A DNA stretch of 10,805 bases, taken from assembly GCA_002363695.1 (NCBI GenBank), contig DEWO01000118.1, positions 1,971 through 12,775 on the forward strand, given 5' to 3'. The notes under the pieces were generated by a model, which was given only the letters and a program-made list of their open reading frames with translations, was not told the DNA's origin and did no database searches. The DNA is from Prevotella sp. UBA3208 (GTDB taxonomy: Bacteria > Bacteroidota > Bacteroidia > Bacteroidales > Bacteroidaceae). Positions within the stretch are counted from its first letter, which is position 1; each line of letters starts with the position of its first letter. Of this stretch, positions 1-7,984 are shown piece by piece. The translations under genes and the position numbers were made by a program.

Positions 1-147
1 CCCATCTACACGCGCCCAGCTGACTACAAGGGCTGGAAGGTGCCGGAAATACTGCTTAGCGGCAACGAGGCAAAGATACGCAACTGGGAACTGGAGCAGG
101 CCATGGAGCGCACCCGCCGATTGCGTCCGGACCTGTTGAAGGAATAG
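1..147 (+). CDS. trmD: tRNA (guanine-N1-)-methyltransferase TrmD, C-terminal end (5' partial)
   Basis: The first 48 codons in frame 1 end at TAG and match the C-terminal end of TrmD, the SAM-dependent, trefoil-knot enzyme that makes m1G37 in tRNAs reading CNN, CCN and CGG codons and so prevents +1 frameshifting in the cytoplasm. Recognisable features are the stretch [20 protein letters not shown], where the family has its conserved YTRP and VPxVLLSGxH-like motifs, then a charged helix rich in Arg, Glu and Leu ending LRPDLLKE. The catalytic knot lies upstream of the window and cannot be checked. The gene is read in the same direction as glyA, which has its own promoter-like element 136 nt downstream. 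No convincing terminator is visible after the stop. The identification rests on a short but characteristic segment. Confidence 0.88.
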   Translation, partial: PIYTRPADYKGWKVPEILLSGNEAKIRNWELEQAMERTRRLRPDLLKE

Positions 148-196
148 AACGGAGTGACAGGTGAAAACGTTAAAAAATAACAAGGTGACAGCAAAT

Positions 197-224
197 TTAT
201 CACTATTCACTCTTCACTCTACAC
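197..224. repeat. Four tandem 7-nt repeats upstream of glyA
   Basis: Four consecutive heptamers, TTATCAC, TATTCAC, TCTTCAC and TCTACAC, each end in CAC with no gap; on the other strand this is a GTGnnnn phasing. They end 9 nt before the TAccTTTG box of glyA and lie across the place where the TTTG -33 element should be (about 210-213). A heptamer, GTGACAG, also occurs twice just upstream (154-160 and 185-191). The repeats could be a regulator site or simply degenerate intergenic repeat DNA. Confidence 0.6.
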
Positions 225-233
225 TTATTTTTG

Positions 234-241
234 TACCTTTG
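234..241 (+). promoter_or_regulatory. Bacteroidetes -7 element upstream of glyA
   Basis: TAccTTTG fits the TAnnTTTG -7 consensus of Bacteroidetes sigma-ABfr and is followed by CACC, also typical. The start of transcription should fall near 247-249, leaving a 5' UTR of about 35 nt. No TTTG is found at the expected -33 position, which is occupied by heptamer repeats, so this promoter is less canonical than the others in the window. Confidence 0.65.
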
Positions 242-283
242 CACCAATATTGGCGAATTTAAAACCAAACACAGACAAACAAA

Positions 284-1564
284 ATGGAAAGAGACAATCA
301 GATTTTCGAGTTGATTGAGCAGGAGCACCAGCGCCAGCTAAAAGGCATTGAGCTCATTGCAAGTGAGAACTTCGTTAGTGACCAGGTGATGGAGGCTATG
401 GGCTCCTACCTCACTAACAAATATGCCGAAGGCTATCCCGGCCACCGCTACTATGGCGGCTGTCAGGTGGTGGACAAGGTGGAGCAGTTAGCCATCGACC
501 GCGTGTGCAAACTGTTTGGTGCAGAATATGCCAACGTGCAGCCCCACTCCGGCGCACAGGCTAATGCAGCAGTGCTGCTGGCTGTGCTGAAGCCCGGCGA
601 CACCTTCATGGGCCTGAACCTGGACCACGGTGGCCATCTGTCGCACGGCTCACTGGTCAACACCTCAGGAATTCTGTATAAGCCCGTAGGATACAACCTG
701 AACAAGGAAACGGGTCGCGTAGACTATGACGAGATGGAGCGCCTGGCCCTGGAGCACAAGCCCAAGCTGATTATCGGTGGCGGCTCGGCCTACAGCCGCG
801 AATGGGACTACAAGCGTATGCGCGAGATAGCAGACAAGGTGGGTGCCCTGCTGATGATTGACATGGCCCACCCCGCCGGTCTGATTGCCGCAGGACTGCT
901 GGACAACCCCGTGAAGTATGCGCACATCGTGACCTCGACAACCCACAAGACCCTGCGCGGTCCACGCGGCGGTATCATCCTGATGGGCAAGGACTTCGAG
1001 AACCCCTGGGGTCTGAAGACTCCAAAGGGTGTGACAAAGATGATGTCGCAGTTGCTCAACTCGGCTGTATTCCCCGGACAGCAGGGCGGTCCGCTGGAGC
1101 ACGTCATCGCCGCCAAGGCCGTAGCCTTCGGCGAGGCGCTGAAGCCTGAGTTCAAAGAGTGGGCCAAGCAGGTGCAGAAGAACGCCAAGGTGCTGGCAGA
1201 CGAGCTGATGAAGCGCGGCTTCCAGATTGTCAGCGGCGGTACGGACAACCACTCCATGCTGGTAGACCTGCGCTCGAAGTATCCCGACCTGACCGGTAAG
1301 GTAGCTGAGAACGCCCTGGTGGCAGCAGACATCACCGTGAACAAGAACATGGTGCCGTTTGACACCCGTTCGGCCTTCCAGACCAGCGGCATCCGCCTGG
1401 GTACGCCTGCCATCACCACACGTGGTGCCAAGGAGGACCTGATGGTGCTGATTGCCGAGCTGATAGAAGAGGTGCTCAACGACCCTGAGAACGAGCAGGT
1501 GATTGCCTCTGTACGTCAGCGTGTCAATGAGAAGATGAAAGCGTATCCGCTCTTCGCTTACTAA
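284..1564 (+). CDS. glyA: Serine hydroxymethyltransferase GlyA
   Basis: A PLP enzyme of fold type I that converts serine and tetrahydrofolate to glycine and 5,10-methylene-tetrahydrofolate; it is the main source of one-carbon units for purines, thymidylate and methionine and acts in the cytoplasm. At 426 residues it has the normal bacterial length. Visible motifs are the substrate-binding region IELIASENF (22-30), [14 protein letters not shown] (47-60), the cofactor region [11 protein letters not shown] (86-96), [10 protein letters not shown] (191-200) and the Schiff-base motif [13 protein letters not shown] with Lys222. Relative to the E. coli enzyme there is a longer loop before the [12 protein letters not shown] segment (about 236-257), which I recall as normal in Bacteroidetes. 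The start is the first ATG after an A-rich region without a Shine-Dalgarno sequence. The stop lies 9 nt before the start of the propeller gene, implying cotranscription. Confidence 0.97.
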   Translation: MERDNQIFELIEQEHQRQLKGIELIASENFVSDQVMEAMGSYLTNKYAEGYPGHRYYGGCQVVDKVEQLAIDRVCKLFGAEYANVQPHSGAQANAAVLLAVLKPGDTFMGLNLDHGGHLSHGSLVNTSGILYKPVGYNLNKETGRVDYDEMERLALEHKPKLIIGGGSAYSREWDYKRMREIADKVGALLMIDMAHPAGLIAAGLLDNPVKYAHIVTSTTHKTLRGPRGGIILMGKDFENPWGLKTPKGVTKMMSQLLNSAVFPGQQGGPLEHVIAAKAVAFGEALKPEFKEWAKQVQKNAKVLADELMKRGFQIVSGGTDNHSMLVDLRSKYPDLTGKVAENALVAADITVNKNMVPFDTRSAFQTSGIRLGTPAITTRGAKEDLMVLIAELIEEVLNDPENEQVIASVRQRVNEKMKAYPLFAY

Positions 1565-1573
1565 GCACATAAG

Positions 1574-4309
1574 ATGAACATAACTAACTTAAAAACAAAA
1601 CTACTAATGCCGCTTGCAGTGCTGGCTCTCTGGGTCCCACAAGACCTGAGAGGCCAGCATTTGCAGGCTTCTCTTTCACATTACACTACTGAAGACGGAC
1701 TACCCAGCAATACGATTGCCGCGCTGAGAAACGACGACTATGGATTTCTGTGGGTTGCCACATGGAACGGTGTGTCGCGTTTCGACGGATACCACTTCTA
1801 CAACTACAAGACGGGTATTGCCAGCGGCATCAGGGGTATGCACAACCGTGTAGACAATATGACCATCGACCACTCGCAGAACGTGTGGCTGAAGATGTAT
1901 GACGGACGCGTATTCGTCATAAACCGGCAGACAGACAAGCTACAGGACCCGCTGGAGGGTGTCAGTGGTCACGACGCCTTCAAGATGGACTACTTCTTCA
2001 GCCCCTATGTCACCAGCAGCAACGAGGTGCTGCTGTCGTACGGTGAAGAAGGCATCTACAAGGTACGCCTGGACCGTCAGGGACTAAAGCGGAGTCAGAT
2101 TATGACTGGCGGACTGACGGTGAACTGCATTGTGGAAGGCTATCACGGCGACATCTGGGTGGGAACGCAGAAGGGTGTCCACCGCATTGATATGTCGAAC
2201 CTCTCACTGGAGAGGAAAGGCTACTTCAACGATGAGCACATCACAAAGCTGGCCACCAACGGATATAACATCTTCGTCGGGACGAAATCGGGAAAAATCC
2301 TACAGTTCGCCTATGGCCAGGAGCCCAAGCTCATCAAGGACTTCGGACAGGAGATTACAGGACTCTTTGTGGACAGTCACGGACTGTTGTGGTTCTCGGA
2401 TATGGGCGACGGCGCCTATCGCATGAACATGGAGACCGGAGACATCAAGTCGTTCAAACAGCGCGTGATGGTGCCTGAGTTCACCAGCCGAGGAGCAGAG
2501 TTCGACGAGGCATTGGGCGTGGTGTGGATTCGCATGAACCACGGTGGATACGGATATTACAACCGCGAGACGGACGAAGTAGAATACTTCCATGACGACC
2601 CCAGCAACCCCTGGAACCTGTCGAACACCGTCAATGCCCGACTGGAGATGAACGACGGTGTAGTATGGGAGTCGACCATCCGTCGCGGCTTGGAGAAGCT
2701 GGAGGTACTGAAAAGAACCATCAGCCGTACGCTGGTGATGCCTGAGTCTGACCAGCCTATGGACAATGAGATTCGTGGTATGTGCTACGACAAGAACCGA
2801 CATCTCACATTCCTCTGCAACAAACATGGACGCATCTTTGTATATAAGGACGACGGCACGCTGCTGACCACCATTACCCAAGACCAGAACGGCAAGCCCA
2901 TCAGCCGTCCCTACGGAATGTCTATGGACTCGAAGGGCAACTACTGGGTATGCGACAAGGACAACGGTGTGTTCAAGATAACGCCCCACGAGGGAGGTTT
3001 CGCCGTACAAAACATCTGCCACGAGGAGAACAACCTGTGGTCGCTGAGCAGCAATGCTGCCTACCAAGCAGCAGAAGACCGCCAGGGAAACATCTGGATT
3101 GCCACCTATGGCGGGGGCATCAACATCCTGCGCAAGAACAAGGACGGCAAGTATATAGCCCTGCACTGTAAGAACTCGCTCAAGAGCTATCCGCTGGACT
3201 CGCATCAGAAGGTAAGAACCATTGCCGTGGACAAGAGTGGAAAGGTGTGGGTAGGAACCACGGACGGCATACTGATTATGTCGCTGAAAAACAACAATGT
3301 AACCATAGAGCCCCTGAAGGAGCCTGAGAAGTTGGAAGACGGGCTGATGAGCAACGACATTGTCAATCTGGTCTGCGCTCCAGACGGAACCATGTGGGTA
3401 GGTACCAACAGCGGCGGACTAAGCCATACCAAAAAGAAGGATGACTCAGGAGCCTGGACTTTCAAGAACTACGGCGTAGAGGACGGGCTGCCCTCTGAGG
3501 AAATAAGAAGCATCACCTTCGACGAGAAAGGCAATGTGTGGTTTGCCACGGACCATATACTCTGCTCGTTCGACACCAAGAAGAAGATTTTCACAACCTT
3601 CTCGCAGTTGGACGGCGTAGACGACACCATGTGCTCGGAAGGGGCTGCCATTATGGGCGCTCAGGGCAAGATACTTTTCGGAACACTGAACGGATACTAC
3701 ACGATAGACCGCAAAAAGCTGAGGAACTCGACAGGTTCGCTGTTGAAGTTGCGCATTACGGACTTCTATCTGAACGACGAACTGCAAAGCCCACGGCTCA
3801 ACGACACCTACGACTACTATGTGCCGGAAAGCAAGCGAGTCATCATTCCTTCGCGCAACAATATGTTCTCATTCCGGTTTGCAGCACTCAACTACCAGTT
3901 GCAACACCGCGTCGTCTACCAGTACAAACTGGAAGGATACGACCGCGACTGGATGAATGCGGACAAGACCAGGAAGGTGAACTATAGCGACGTACCGGCT
4001 GGAACATACCGATTCATGGTCAAGGCCTTCCTGTTGGAATCGCCAGAAGCGTATGATATGCGAACTATCGAGGTGGTCATACCCCCCTACTTCATATTCT
4101 CTTCCGGAGCAGTGTGGTTTTACATGATCTTTGTGGCTGCAGGCTTGCTCTTTGGGCTCTGGTGGTATCAGGAAAGGTTGCGCAAGAAGTATGCAGTAAC
4201 AGCAGGTCCGACGGACTCGGAAATCACGGAGGATTCAAAAAGCCAGGAAACCTCGGCAACAATTCAAGAGGAAGAGAAAACTGACGAATATGATATTATT
4301 GAGGATTGA
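1574..4309 (+). CDS. Kinase-less two-component-type propeller protein with Y_Y_Y domain and one C-terminal membrane anchor
   Basis: A 911-residue protein with a signal peptide (about 1-27, hydrophobic LLMPLAVLALWV, probable cleavage near RG/Q). Two consecutive beta-propellers built from Reg_prop-type repeats follow, with motifs such as GFLWVATWNGVSRFDG (57-72), GDIWVGTQKGVHRID (192-206), GNIWIATYGGGINIL (505-519), GKVWVGTTDGILIM (556-569) and GTMWVGTNSGGL (605-616). A Y_Y_Y domain spans about 756-838 (YQYKLEGYDRDWM, PAGTYRFMVKA), and one transmembrane helix about 846-864. This is the periplasmic sensor layout of Bacteroidetes hybrid two-component systems, which usually detect carbohydrates. 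After the basic stop-transfer segment QERLRKKY only an acidic Glu/Asp/Ser/Thr-rich tail (873-911) remains: no HisKA, HATPase, receiver or AraC domain. The start is the first ATG after glyA, 9 nt away, and uvrA follows 35 nt after the stop. Ligand and partner are unknown. It might pair with a separate kinase, act structurally, or be a decayed sensor, although an intact 2.7-kb frame argues against decay. Confidence 0.9.
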   Translation: MNITNLKTKLLMPLAVLALWVPQDLRGQHLQASLSHYTTEDGLPSNTIAALRNDDYGFLWVATWNGVSRFDGYHFYNYKTGIASGIRGMHNRVDNMTIDHSQNVWLKMYDGRVFVINRQTDKLQDPLEGVSGHDAFKMDYFFSPYVTSSNEVLLSYGEEGIYKVRLDRQGLKRSQIMTGGLTVNCIVEGYHGDIWVGTQKGVHRIDMSNLSLERKGYFNDEHITKLATNGYNIFVGTKSGKILQFAYGQEPKLIKDFGQEITGLFVDSHGLLWFSDMGDGAYRMNMETGDIKSFKQRVMVPEFTSRGAEFDEALGVVWIRMNHGGYGYYNRETDEVEYFHDDPSNPWNLSNTVNARLEMNDGVVWESTIRRGLEKLEVLKRTISRTLVMPESDQPMDNEIRGMCYDKNRHLTFLCNKHGRIFVYKDDGTLLTTITQDQNGKPISRPYGMSMDSKGNYWVCDKDNGVFKITPHEGGFAVQNICHEENNLWSLSSNAAYQAAEDRQGNIWIATYGGGINILRKNKDGKYIALHCKNSLKSYPLDSHQKVRTIAVDKSGKVWVGTTDGILIMSLKNNNVTIEPLKEPEKLEDGLMSNDIVNLVCAPDGTMWVGTNSGGLSHTKKKDDSGAWTFKNYGVEDGLPSEEIRSITFDEKGNVWFATDHILCSFDTKKKIFTTFSQLDGVDDTMCSEGAAIMGAQGKILFGTLNGYYTIDRKKLRNSTGSLLKLRITDFYLNDELQSPRLNDTYDYYVPESKRVIIPSRNNMFSFRFAALNYQLQHRVVYQYKLEGYDRDWMNADKTRKVNYSDVPAGTYRFMVKAFLLESPEAYDMRTIEVVIPPYFIFSSGAVWFYMIFVAAGLLFGLWWYQERLRKKYAVTAGPTDSEITEDSKSQETSATIQEEEKTDEYDIIED

Positions 4310-4344
4310 CGTCTCTCTCCTTAATATATAAATAAGGTACGCGC

Positions 4345-7158
4345 ATGAGTGACTACATCGAGATAAAAGGAGCACGGGTTAACAACCTGAAAAATATCAA
4401 TGTCAAAATTCCACGCAACAAACTTGTTGTGGTGGCAGGCGTCAGTGGCAGCGGCAAATCGTCGCTGGCTTTTGACACGCTGTATGCTGAAGGCCAGCGG
4501 CGTTATGTGGAAAGCCTGTCAAGCTATGCCCGCCAGTTTCTGGGACGTATGAACAAGCCGGAATGCGATTTCATCAAGGGCATTCCTCCCGCAATAGCCA
4601 TTGAGCAGAAAGTCATCTCGCGCAATCCCAGAAGCACCGTCGGCACAACAACAGAAATATACGAATATCTGCGGTTGTTGTTTGCGCGTATCGGCATCAC
4701 CTACTCACCCATCAGCGGCCAGGAGGTGAAGAAACACTCCACGGAGGACATCGTCAAGTGTACCCAACAATATCAGCCAGGTACCAAATACGTCGTGATG
4801 GCTCCCATCAAGCCTGTTGCAGATCGTACGATGGAGAAACAGCTGCGTATGTATGTGCAAAACGGTTATGCGCGAATGGCAGTCAATGGAGACATCGTGC
4901 GTATAGACGACTGGCTGGAGAAGCAAGACCCCAACGGTCTTACGCAGGACACACAACTCTATCTGGTCGTTGACAGACTCTCCGTAGACGATGCAAAGGA
5001 TGTGGTTTCACGTCTGATAGACTCAGCAGAGACCGCCTTCTACGAGGGTGGCGGCGAGTGCAGGTTGATGTTTCTGCCTTCCAACATCTGCTATGACTTC
5101 TCCATGCGCTTCGAGGCAGACGGGATGACGTTCGAGGAACCCAGCGACCAGCTGTTCTCTTTCAACTCACCTGTCGGCGCCTGTCCTGAATGTCAGGGAT
5201 TCGGCAAGATTATAGGAATAGACGAACATCTGGTCATCCCCAATACCACACTTTCTGTCTACGACGGGTGTGTGGTTTGCTGGCATGGAGAAAAGATGAA
5301 GATATGGAAAGAGGAGTTCTGTCGGCGTGCTGCCAAAGACGACTTTCCTATTTTCGAGCCATACTACAACCTGACTCAGAAGCAGAAGGACCAACTGTGG
5401 CACGGGCTGCCATCAGAGCGCAATAAGGATATACACGACCAGGTTTCCATCGACGCCTTCTTCCAGATGGTGAAGGAGAATCAATACAAGATACAGTATC
5501 GTGTCATGCTGTCACGCTATCGTGGAAAGACGACTTGTCCGAAGTGTCACGGAACTCGCCTGAAGCCTGAGGCTGACTATGTAAAGATTGGCGGACGAAG
5601 CATATCGGACTTGGTTCAGATGCCCATCATCAGATTGAAGACATGGTTTGACCAACTGGAATTCACTGAACAGGAGCAACAGATCAGTCGCCGTCTGCTG
5701 ACGGAAATTAATTCGCGTCTGCAATTCCTTTTAGACGTAGGGCTGGGGTACCTTACCTTGAACCGTATGTCCAACACGCTCAGTGGCGGCGAAAGCCAGC
5801 GTATCAATCTGACCACTTCGCTGGGCTCATCACTGGTAGGTTCCTTATACATACTCGACGAGCCAAGCATCGGACTCCATTCCAGAGATACGGATAGGCT
5901 GATCAAGGTTCTCAAGGAGTTACGCGATTTAGGCAACACAGTGGTTATTGTCGAACACGACGAGGAAATCATGCGTGCTGCCGACTATCTGATAGACGTA
6001 GGGCCTGATGCAGGACAACTCGGAGGTGAAATCGTGTTTGAAGGTCACGCCAACGACGTTACTGAAGAAGCGCTGAAGAAATTTCCCAAGAGTTACACCT
6101 TGAAGTTTCTGACACACGACGAGCAGATCCCCGTACCCAATAGTCGCCGTCCCTGGAATCAGAAAATCACCGTAAAGGGGGCACGGATGAACAATCTTCA
6201 AGGCATAGACGTTGACTTCCCCCTCAATGTGATGACTGTAGTCACTGGTGTGTCGGGCAGTGGCAAATCCTCGTTGGTCAAGGGCATCCTCTACCCTGCC
6301 CTGAAACGTCATCTTGGCGATGTCTTTGACGCTCCGGGTGAATATATGGGACTTGCCGGCGACTACGAATCCATCAAGCACGTGGAGTTTGTCGACCAGA
6401 ATCCTATAGGCAAGTCGACACGTTCCAACCCTGCCACATACGTCAAAGCGTATGATGCCATTCGAGACCTGTTTGCCGAACAGCCTTTGGCCAAGCAGAT
6501 GAACTTCACGTCGCAGTATTTCTCTTTCAATGCCGACGGAGGACGCTGCGAAGAGTGCAAGGGCGCCGGAGTCATCACTGTCGAGATGCAGTTTATGGCC
6601 GATCTCGTACTGACATGTGAAGCCTGTCACGGACACCGCTTTAAGCACGACATCCTGGATGTGCGCTACGAAGGCAAGAACATCGACGATGTGCTGAACA
6701 TGACCATTTCAGAGGCTATCCAGTTCTTTGGAGAACACGGACAGAAGACCATTGTCAACAGGTTGAAGACCTTAGAGGATGTCGGTCTTGGCTACATCAA
6801 GTTAGGACAGAACTCCTCCACCCTTTCGGGTGGTGAGAACCAGCGAGTGAAGCTGGCCTATTTCATTGGGCAGGAAAAACAAGAACCCACCCTCTTTATC
6901 TTCGACGAGCCGACTACTGGTCTGCACTTTCATGACATAGAGCGGCTCCTTGCTTCCTTTAATGCCCTGATAGAGCGAGGCCACTCTGTACTGGTCATCG
7001 AACACAACATGGAAATCATCAAGTGCGCCGACTACATCATCGATATGGGACCCGATGGTGGCGACCGCGGAGGACAACTTGTCGCATGTGGCACACCTGA
7101 GGAAATTGCAGCTTGCGAGAAGAGTTTAACAGGAAAATTCCTGAAAGAGAAACTTTAA
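4345..7158 (+). CDS. uvrA: Excinuclease ABC subunit A (UvrA)
   Basis: The ATP-dependent damage-recognition subunit of nucleotide excision repair; a UvrA dimer with UvrB scans DNA and loads UvrB at lesions. The 937 residues (E. coli UvrA has 940) contain two ABC modules. The first has Walker [10 protein letters not shown] (32-40), signature LSGGESQ (479-485) and Walker [13 protein letters not shown] (501-512); the second has GVSGSGKSS (635-643), LSGGENQ (827-833) and [12 protein letters not shown] (850-861). The UvrB-binding insertion is present (about 120-250), which argues against a UvrA2 or drug-resistance paralogue lacking it. Zinc-binding cysteine pairs are C280/C283 with C398/C401, and C735/C738 with C758/C761. 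The start is an ATG with no clear Shine-Dalgarno. No TAnnTTTG promoter or LexA-like box is seen in the 35-nt gap upstream, so transcription probably comes from glyA. The stop codon adjoins a small hairpin that overlaps the next promoter. Confidence 0.97.
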   Translation: MSDYIEIKGARVNNLKNINVKIPRNKLVVVAGVSGSGKSSLAFDTLYAEGQRRYVESLSSYARQFLGRMNKPECDFIKGIPPAIAIEQKVISRNPRSTVGTTTEIYEYLRLLFARIGITYSPISGQEVKKHSTEDIVKCTQQYQPGTKYVVMAPIKPVADRTMEKQLRMYVQNGYARMAVNGDIVRIDDWLEKQDPNGLTQDTQLYLVVDRLSVDDAKDVVSRLIDSAETAFYEGGGECRLMFLPSNICYDFSMRFEADGMTFEEPSDQLFSFNSPVGACPECQGFGKIIGIDEHLVIPNTTLSVYDGCVVCWHGEKMKIWKEEFCRRAAKDDFPIFEPYYNLTQKQKDQLWHGLPSERNKDIHDQVSIDAFFQMVKENQYKIQYRVMLSRYRGKTTCPKCHGTRLKPEADYVKIGGRSISDLVQMPIIRLKTWFDQLEFTEQEQQISRRLLTEINSRLQFLLDVGLGYLTLNRMSNTLSGGESQRINLTTSLGSSLVGSLYILDEPSIGLHSRDTDRLIKVLKELRDLGNTVVIVEHDEEIMRAADYLIDVGPDAGQLGGEIVFEGHANDVTEEALKKFPKSYTLKFLTHDEQIPVPNSRRPWNQKITVKGARMNNLQGIDVDFPLNVMTVVTGVSGSGKSSLVKGILYPALKRHLGDVFDAPGEYMGLAGDYESIKHVEFVDQNPIGKSTRSNPATYVKAYDAIRDLFAEQPLAKQMNFTSQYFSFNADGGRCEECKGAGVITVEMQFMADLVLTCEACHGHRFKHDILDVRYEGKNIDDVLNMTISEAIQFFGEHGQKTIVNRLKTLEDVGLGYIKLGQNSSTLSGGENQRVKLAYFIGQEKQEPTLFIFDEPTTGLHFHDIERLLASFNALIERGHSVLVIEHNMEIIKCADYIIDMGPDGGDRGGQLVACGTPEEIAACEKSLTGKFLKEKL

Positions 7159-7168
7159 TGCCAAAAGA

Positions 7169-7200
7169 TTTGGCGGTTACAGAAAAAAGTATTACCTTTG
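7169..7200 (+). promoter_or_regulatory. Promoter of the tRNA-Thr/tRNA-Gly unit
   Basis: TTTG (7169-7172), a 20-nt spacer, then TAccTTTG (7193-7200): a full match to the Bacteroidetes housekeeping promoter. Transcription should begin near 7207, about 30 nt before tRNA-Thr. The -33 TTTG is also the 3' arm of the inverted repeat GCCAAA-AGA-TTTGGC (7160-7174), which abuts the uvrA stop codon. Confidence 0.85.
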
Positions 7201-7235
7201 CACTCGCTTTCGAGCAAAGAGTTCTTTGAAAGACT

Positions 7236-7308
<73 letters not shown>

Positions 7309-7319
7309 CACTTTCTATG

Positions 7320-7352
7320 GAGTCAGGATTTGGGTTCTGACTCTTTTCTTTT
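7320..7352 (+). terminator. Terminator-like hairpin between tRNA-Thr and tRNA-Gly
   Basis: GAGTCAG (7320-7326) pairs with CTGACTC (7337-7343) around a 10-nt loop and is followed by TTTTCTTTT. The form is that of an intrinsic terminator, but only 25 nt separate it from tRNA-Gly and no good promoter fits there. It may be a partial terminator that sets the Thr:Gly ratio, or a processing site. Confidence 0.6.
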
Positions 7353-7377
7353 GAAAGTGCATTGCAACTGCATATAA

Positions 7378-7450
7378 GCGGAATTAGCTCAGTTGGTAGA
7401 GCATTGGCTTCCCAAGCCGAGGGTCGCGGGTTCGAGTCCCGTATTCCGCT
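7378..7450 (+). tRNA. tRNA-Gly (anticodon CCC)
   Basis: A 73-nt cloverleaf: acceptor GCGGAAT/ATTCCGC, D arm GCTC..GAGC, anticodon stem TTGGC/GCCGA (one T-G pair) with loop TTCCCAA (anticodon CCC), and T arm GCGGG-TTCGAGT-CCCGT. The discriminator is T, as expected for bacterial tRNA-Gly, followed by CA and no encoded CCA. It decodes GGG. It lies 69 nt after tRNA-Thr on the same strand. Confidence 0.97.
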
Positions 7451-7497
7451 CAAAAAAGAAAAAAAATAGAGATTTCGTGAAAAAAGTCTTTGAAAAA

Positions 7498-7529
7498 TTT
7501 GCAAGGTTCAAAAATATGTTGTACCTTTG
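7498..7529 (+). promoter_or_regulatory. Promoter of the tRNA-Ser/tRNA-Glu unit
   Basis: TTTG (7498-7501), a 20-nt spacer, then TAccTTTG (7522-7529) followed by CACC. The start of transcription is expected near 7536, about 45 nt before tRNA-Ser. Having this promoter after tRNA-Gly makes the four tRNAs two transcription units. Confidence 0.85.
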
Positions 7530-7580
7530 CACCCGCAATCAAGGAGACAACCCCACGGTTTCGAACTCCTAAGTCCTGAA

Positions 7581-7667
7581 GGAAGGATGGGTGAGTGGCT
7601 GAAACCAGCAGTTTGCTAAACTGCCGTACGGGTTTCCGTACCGGGGGTTCGAATCCCCCTCCTTCCG
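7581..7667 (+). tRNA. tRNA-Ser (anticodon GCT)
   Basis: An 87-nt class II tRNA: acceptor GGAAGGA/TCCTTCC, anticodon stem GCAGT/ACTGC with loop TTGCTAA (anticodon GCT), the long variable arm typical of serine tRNAs (CGTACGGGTTTCCGTACC, 7624-7641, with a GTACGG/CCGTAC stem), and T arm GGGGG-TTCGAAT-CCCCC. The discriminator is G, expected for Ser, followed by CA. It decodes AGC and AGT. Confidence 0.97.
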
Positions 7668-7704
7668 CACCGAGGGATTTCTCTGCGAGAGCAACTAACA
7701 GGAT

Positions 7705-7776
7705 GGTCGATTCATCTAATGGTTAGGATACAAGATTCTCAATCTTGGCATAGGGGTTCGATTCCCCTATCGACTA
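7705..7776 (+). tRNA. tRNA-Glu (anticodon CTC)
   Basis: A 72-nt cloverleaf: acceptor GGTCGAT/ATCGACT with a G-T first pair, D arm ATCT..GGAT, anticodon stem CAAGA/TCTTG with loop TTCTCAA (anticodon CTC), a 4-nt variable loop and T arm AGGGG-TTCGATT-CCCCT. The discriminator is A, followed by CA. It decodes GAG. It lies 37 nt after tRNA-Ser and shares its promoter. Confidence 0.95.
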
Positions 7777-7780
7777 CAAA

Positions 7781-7811
7781 AAAAGGAATCCCCACGAGGG
7801 TTTCTTTTTTT
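7781..7811 (+). terminator. Intrinsic terminator after tRNA-Glu
   Basis: AAAAGGAATCCC pairs with GGGTTTCTTTT across a CACGA loop, with one T-T mismatch and one G-T pair, and runs into a T7 tract. It ends the tRNA-Ser/tRNA-Glu transcript 5 nt after the tRNA. Confidence 0.8.
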
Positions 7812-7836
7812 AGTTTTCCGGGTTATACTATTTTTT

Positions 7837-7844
7837 TACATTTG
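7837..7844 (+). promoter_or_regulatory. Weak -7-like box in the AT-rich gap before the small RNA
   Basis: TAcaTTTG matches the -7 consensus, but the expected -33 position (about 7813-7816) reads GTTT instead of TTTG. The stretch 7812-7946 is otherwise AT-rich with short inverted repeats (7857-7862 with 7886-7891; 7867-7872 with 7892-7897) and no gene or U-tract terminator that I can support. Confidence 0.25.
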
Positions 7845-7946
7845 CTTTTATTCAATCGTTTACACAAACTTTTATTTAAAATATTTAAACGAAAGTTATG
7901 CTGTGTGGGCGCACGGAAAAATAATTGAAAAAATCATCGAAAAAAG

Positions 7947-7978
7947 TTTGGCTGTTAACAATAATTATTGTAAATTTG
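7947..7978 (+). promoter_or_regulatory. Promoter upstream of the small RNA candidate
   Basis: TTTG (7947-7950), a 20-nt spacer, then TAaaTTTG (7971-7978) followed by CA. It is a complete match, yet no protein gene starts within 200 nt and a terminator lies about 60-100 nt downstream, so its product should be a short RNA. Start expected near 7985. Confidence 0.8.
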
Positions 7979-7984
7979 CATCGT

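Noticed and set aside
665..1570. Long minus-strand open frames opposite glyA (also 808-1479)
   Set aside because: They mirror the codon structure of glyA, show no recognisable motif and are low-complexity in Val, Leu, His and Gly; glyA itself is unambiguous.
2300..3205. A 301-codon minus-strand frame opposite the propeller gene
   Set aside because: It lies within a plus-strand gene with clear Reg_prop repeats, has no recognisable domain and no start signal; it is a by-product of GC-rich third positions.
4319..4337. Inverted repeat CCTTA..TAAGG between the propeller gene and uvrA
   Set aside because: Five AT-rich pairs with a 9-nt loop and no U-tract; too weak to call a terminator or operator.
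7857..7897. Two overlapping inverted repeats (CGTTTA/TAAACG and AACTTT/AAAGTT) that could form alternative folds
   Set aside because: The region is strongly AT-rich, so short repeats of this size are expected by chance; there is no linked gene or terminator.
7719..7928. A plus-strand open frame of 69 codons starting in tRNA-Glu
   Set aside because: It starts within the tRNA and crosses its terminator; there is no ribosome-binding or coding signal.
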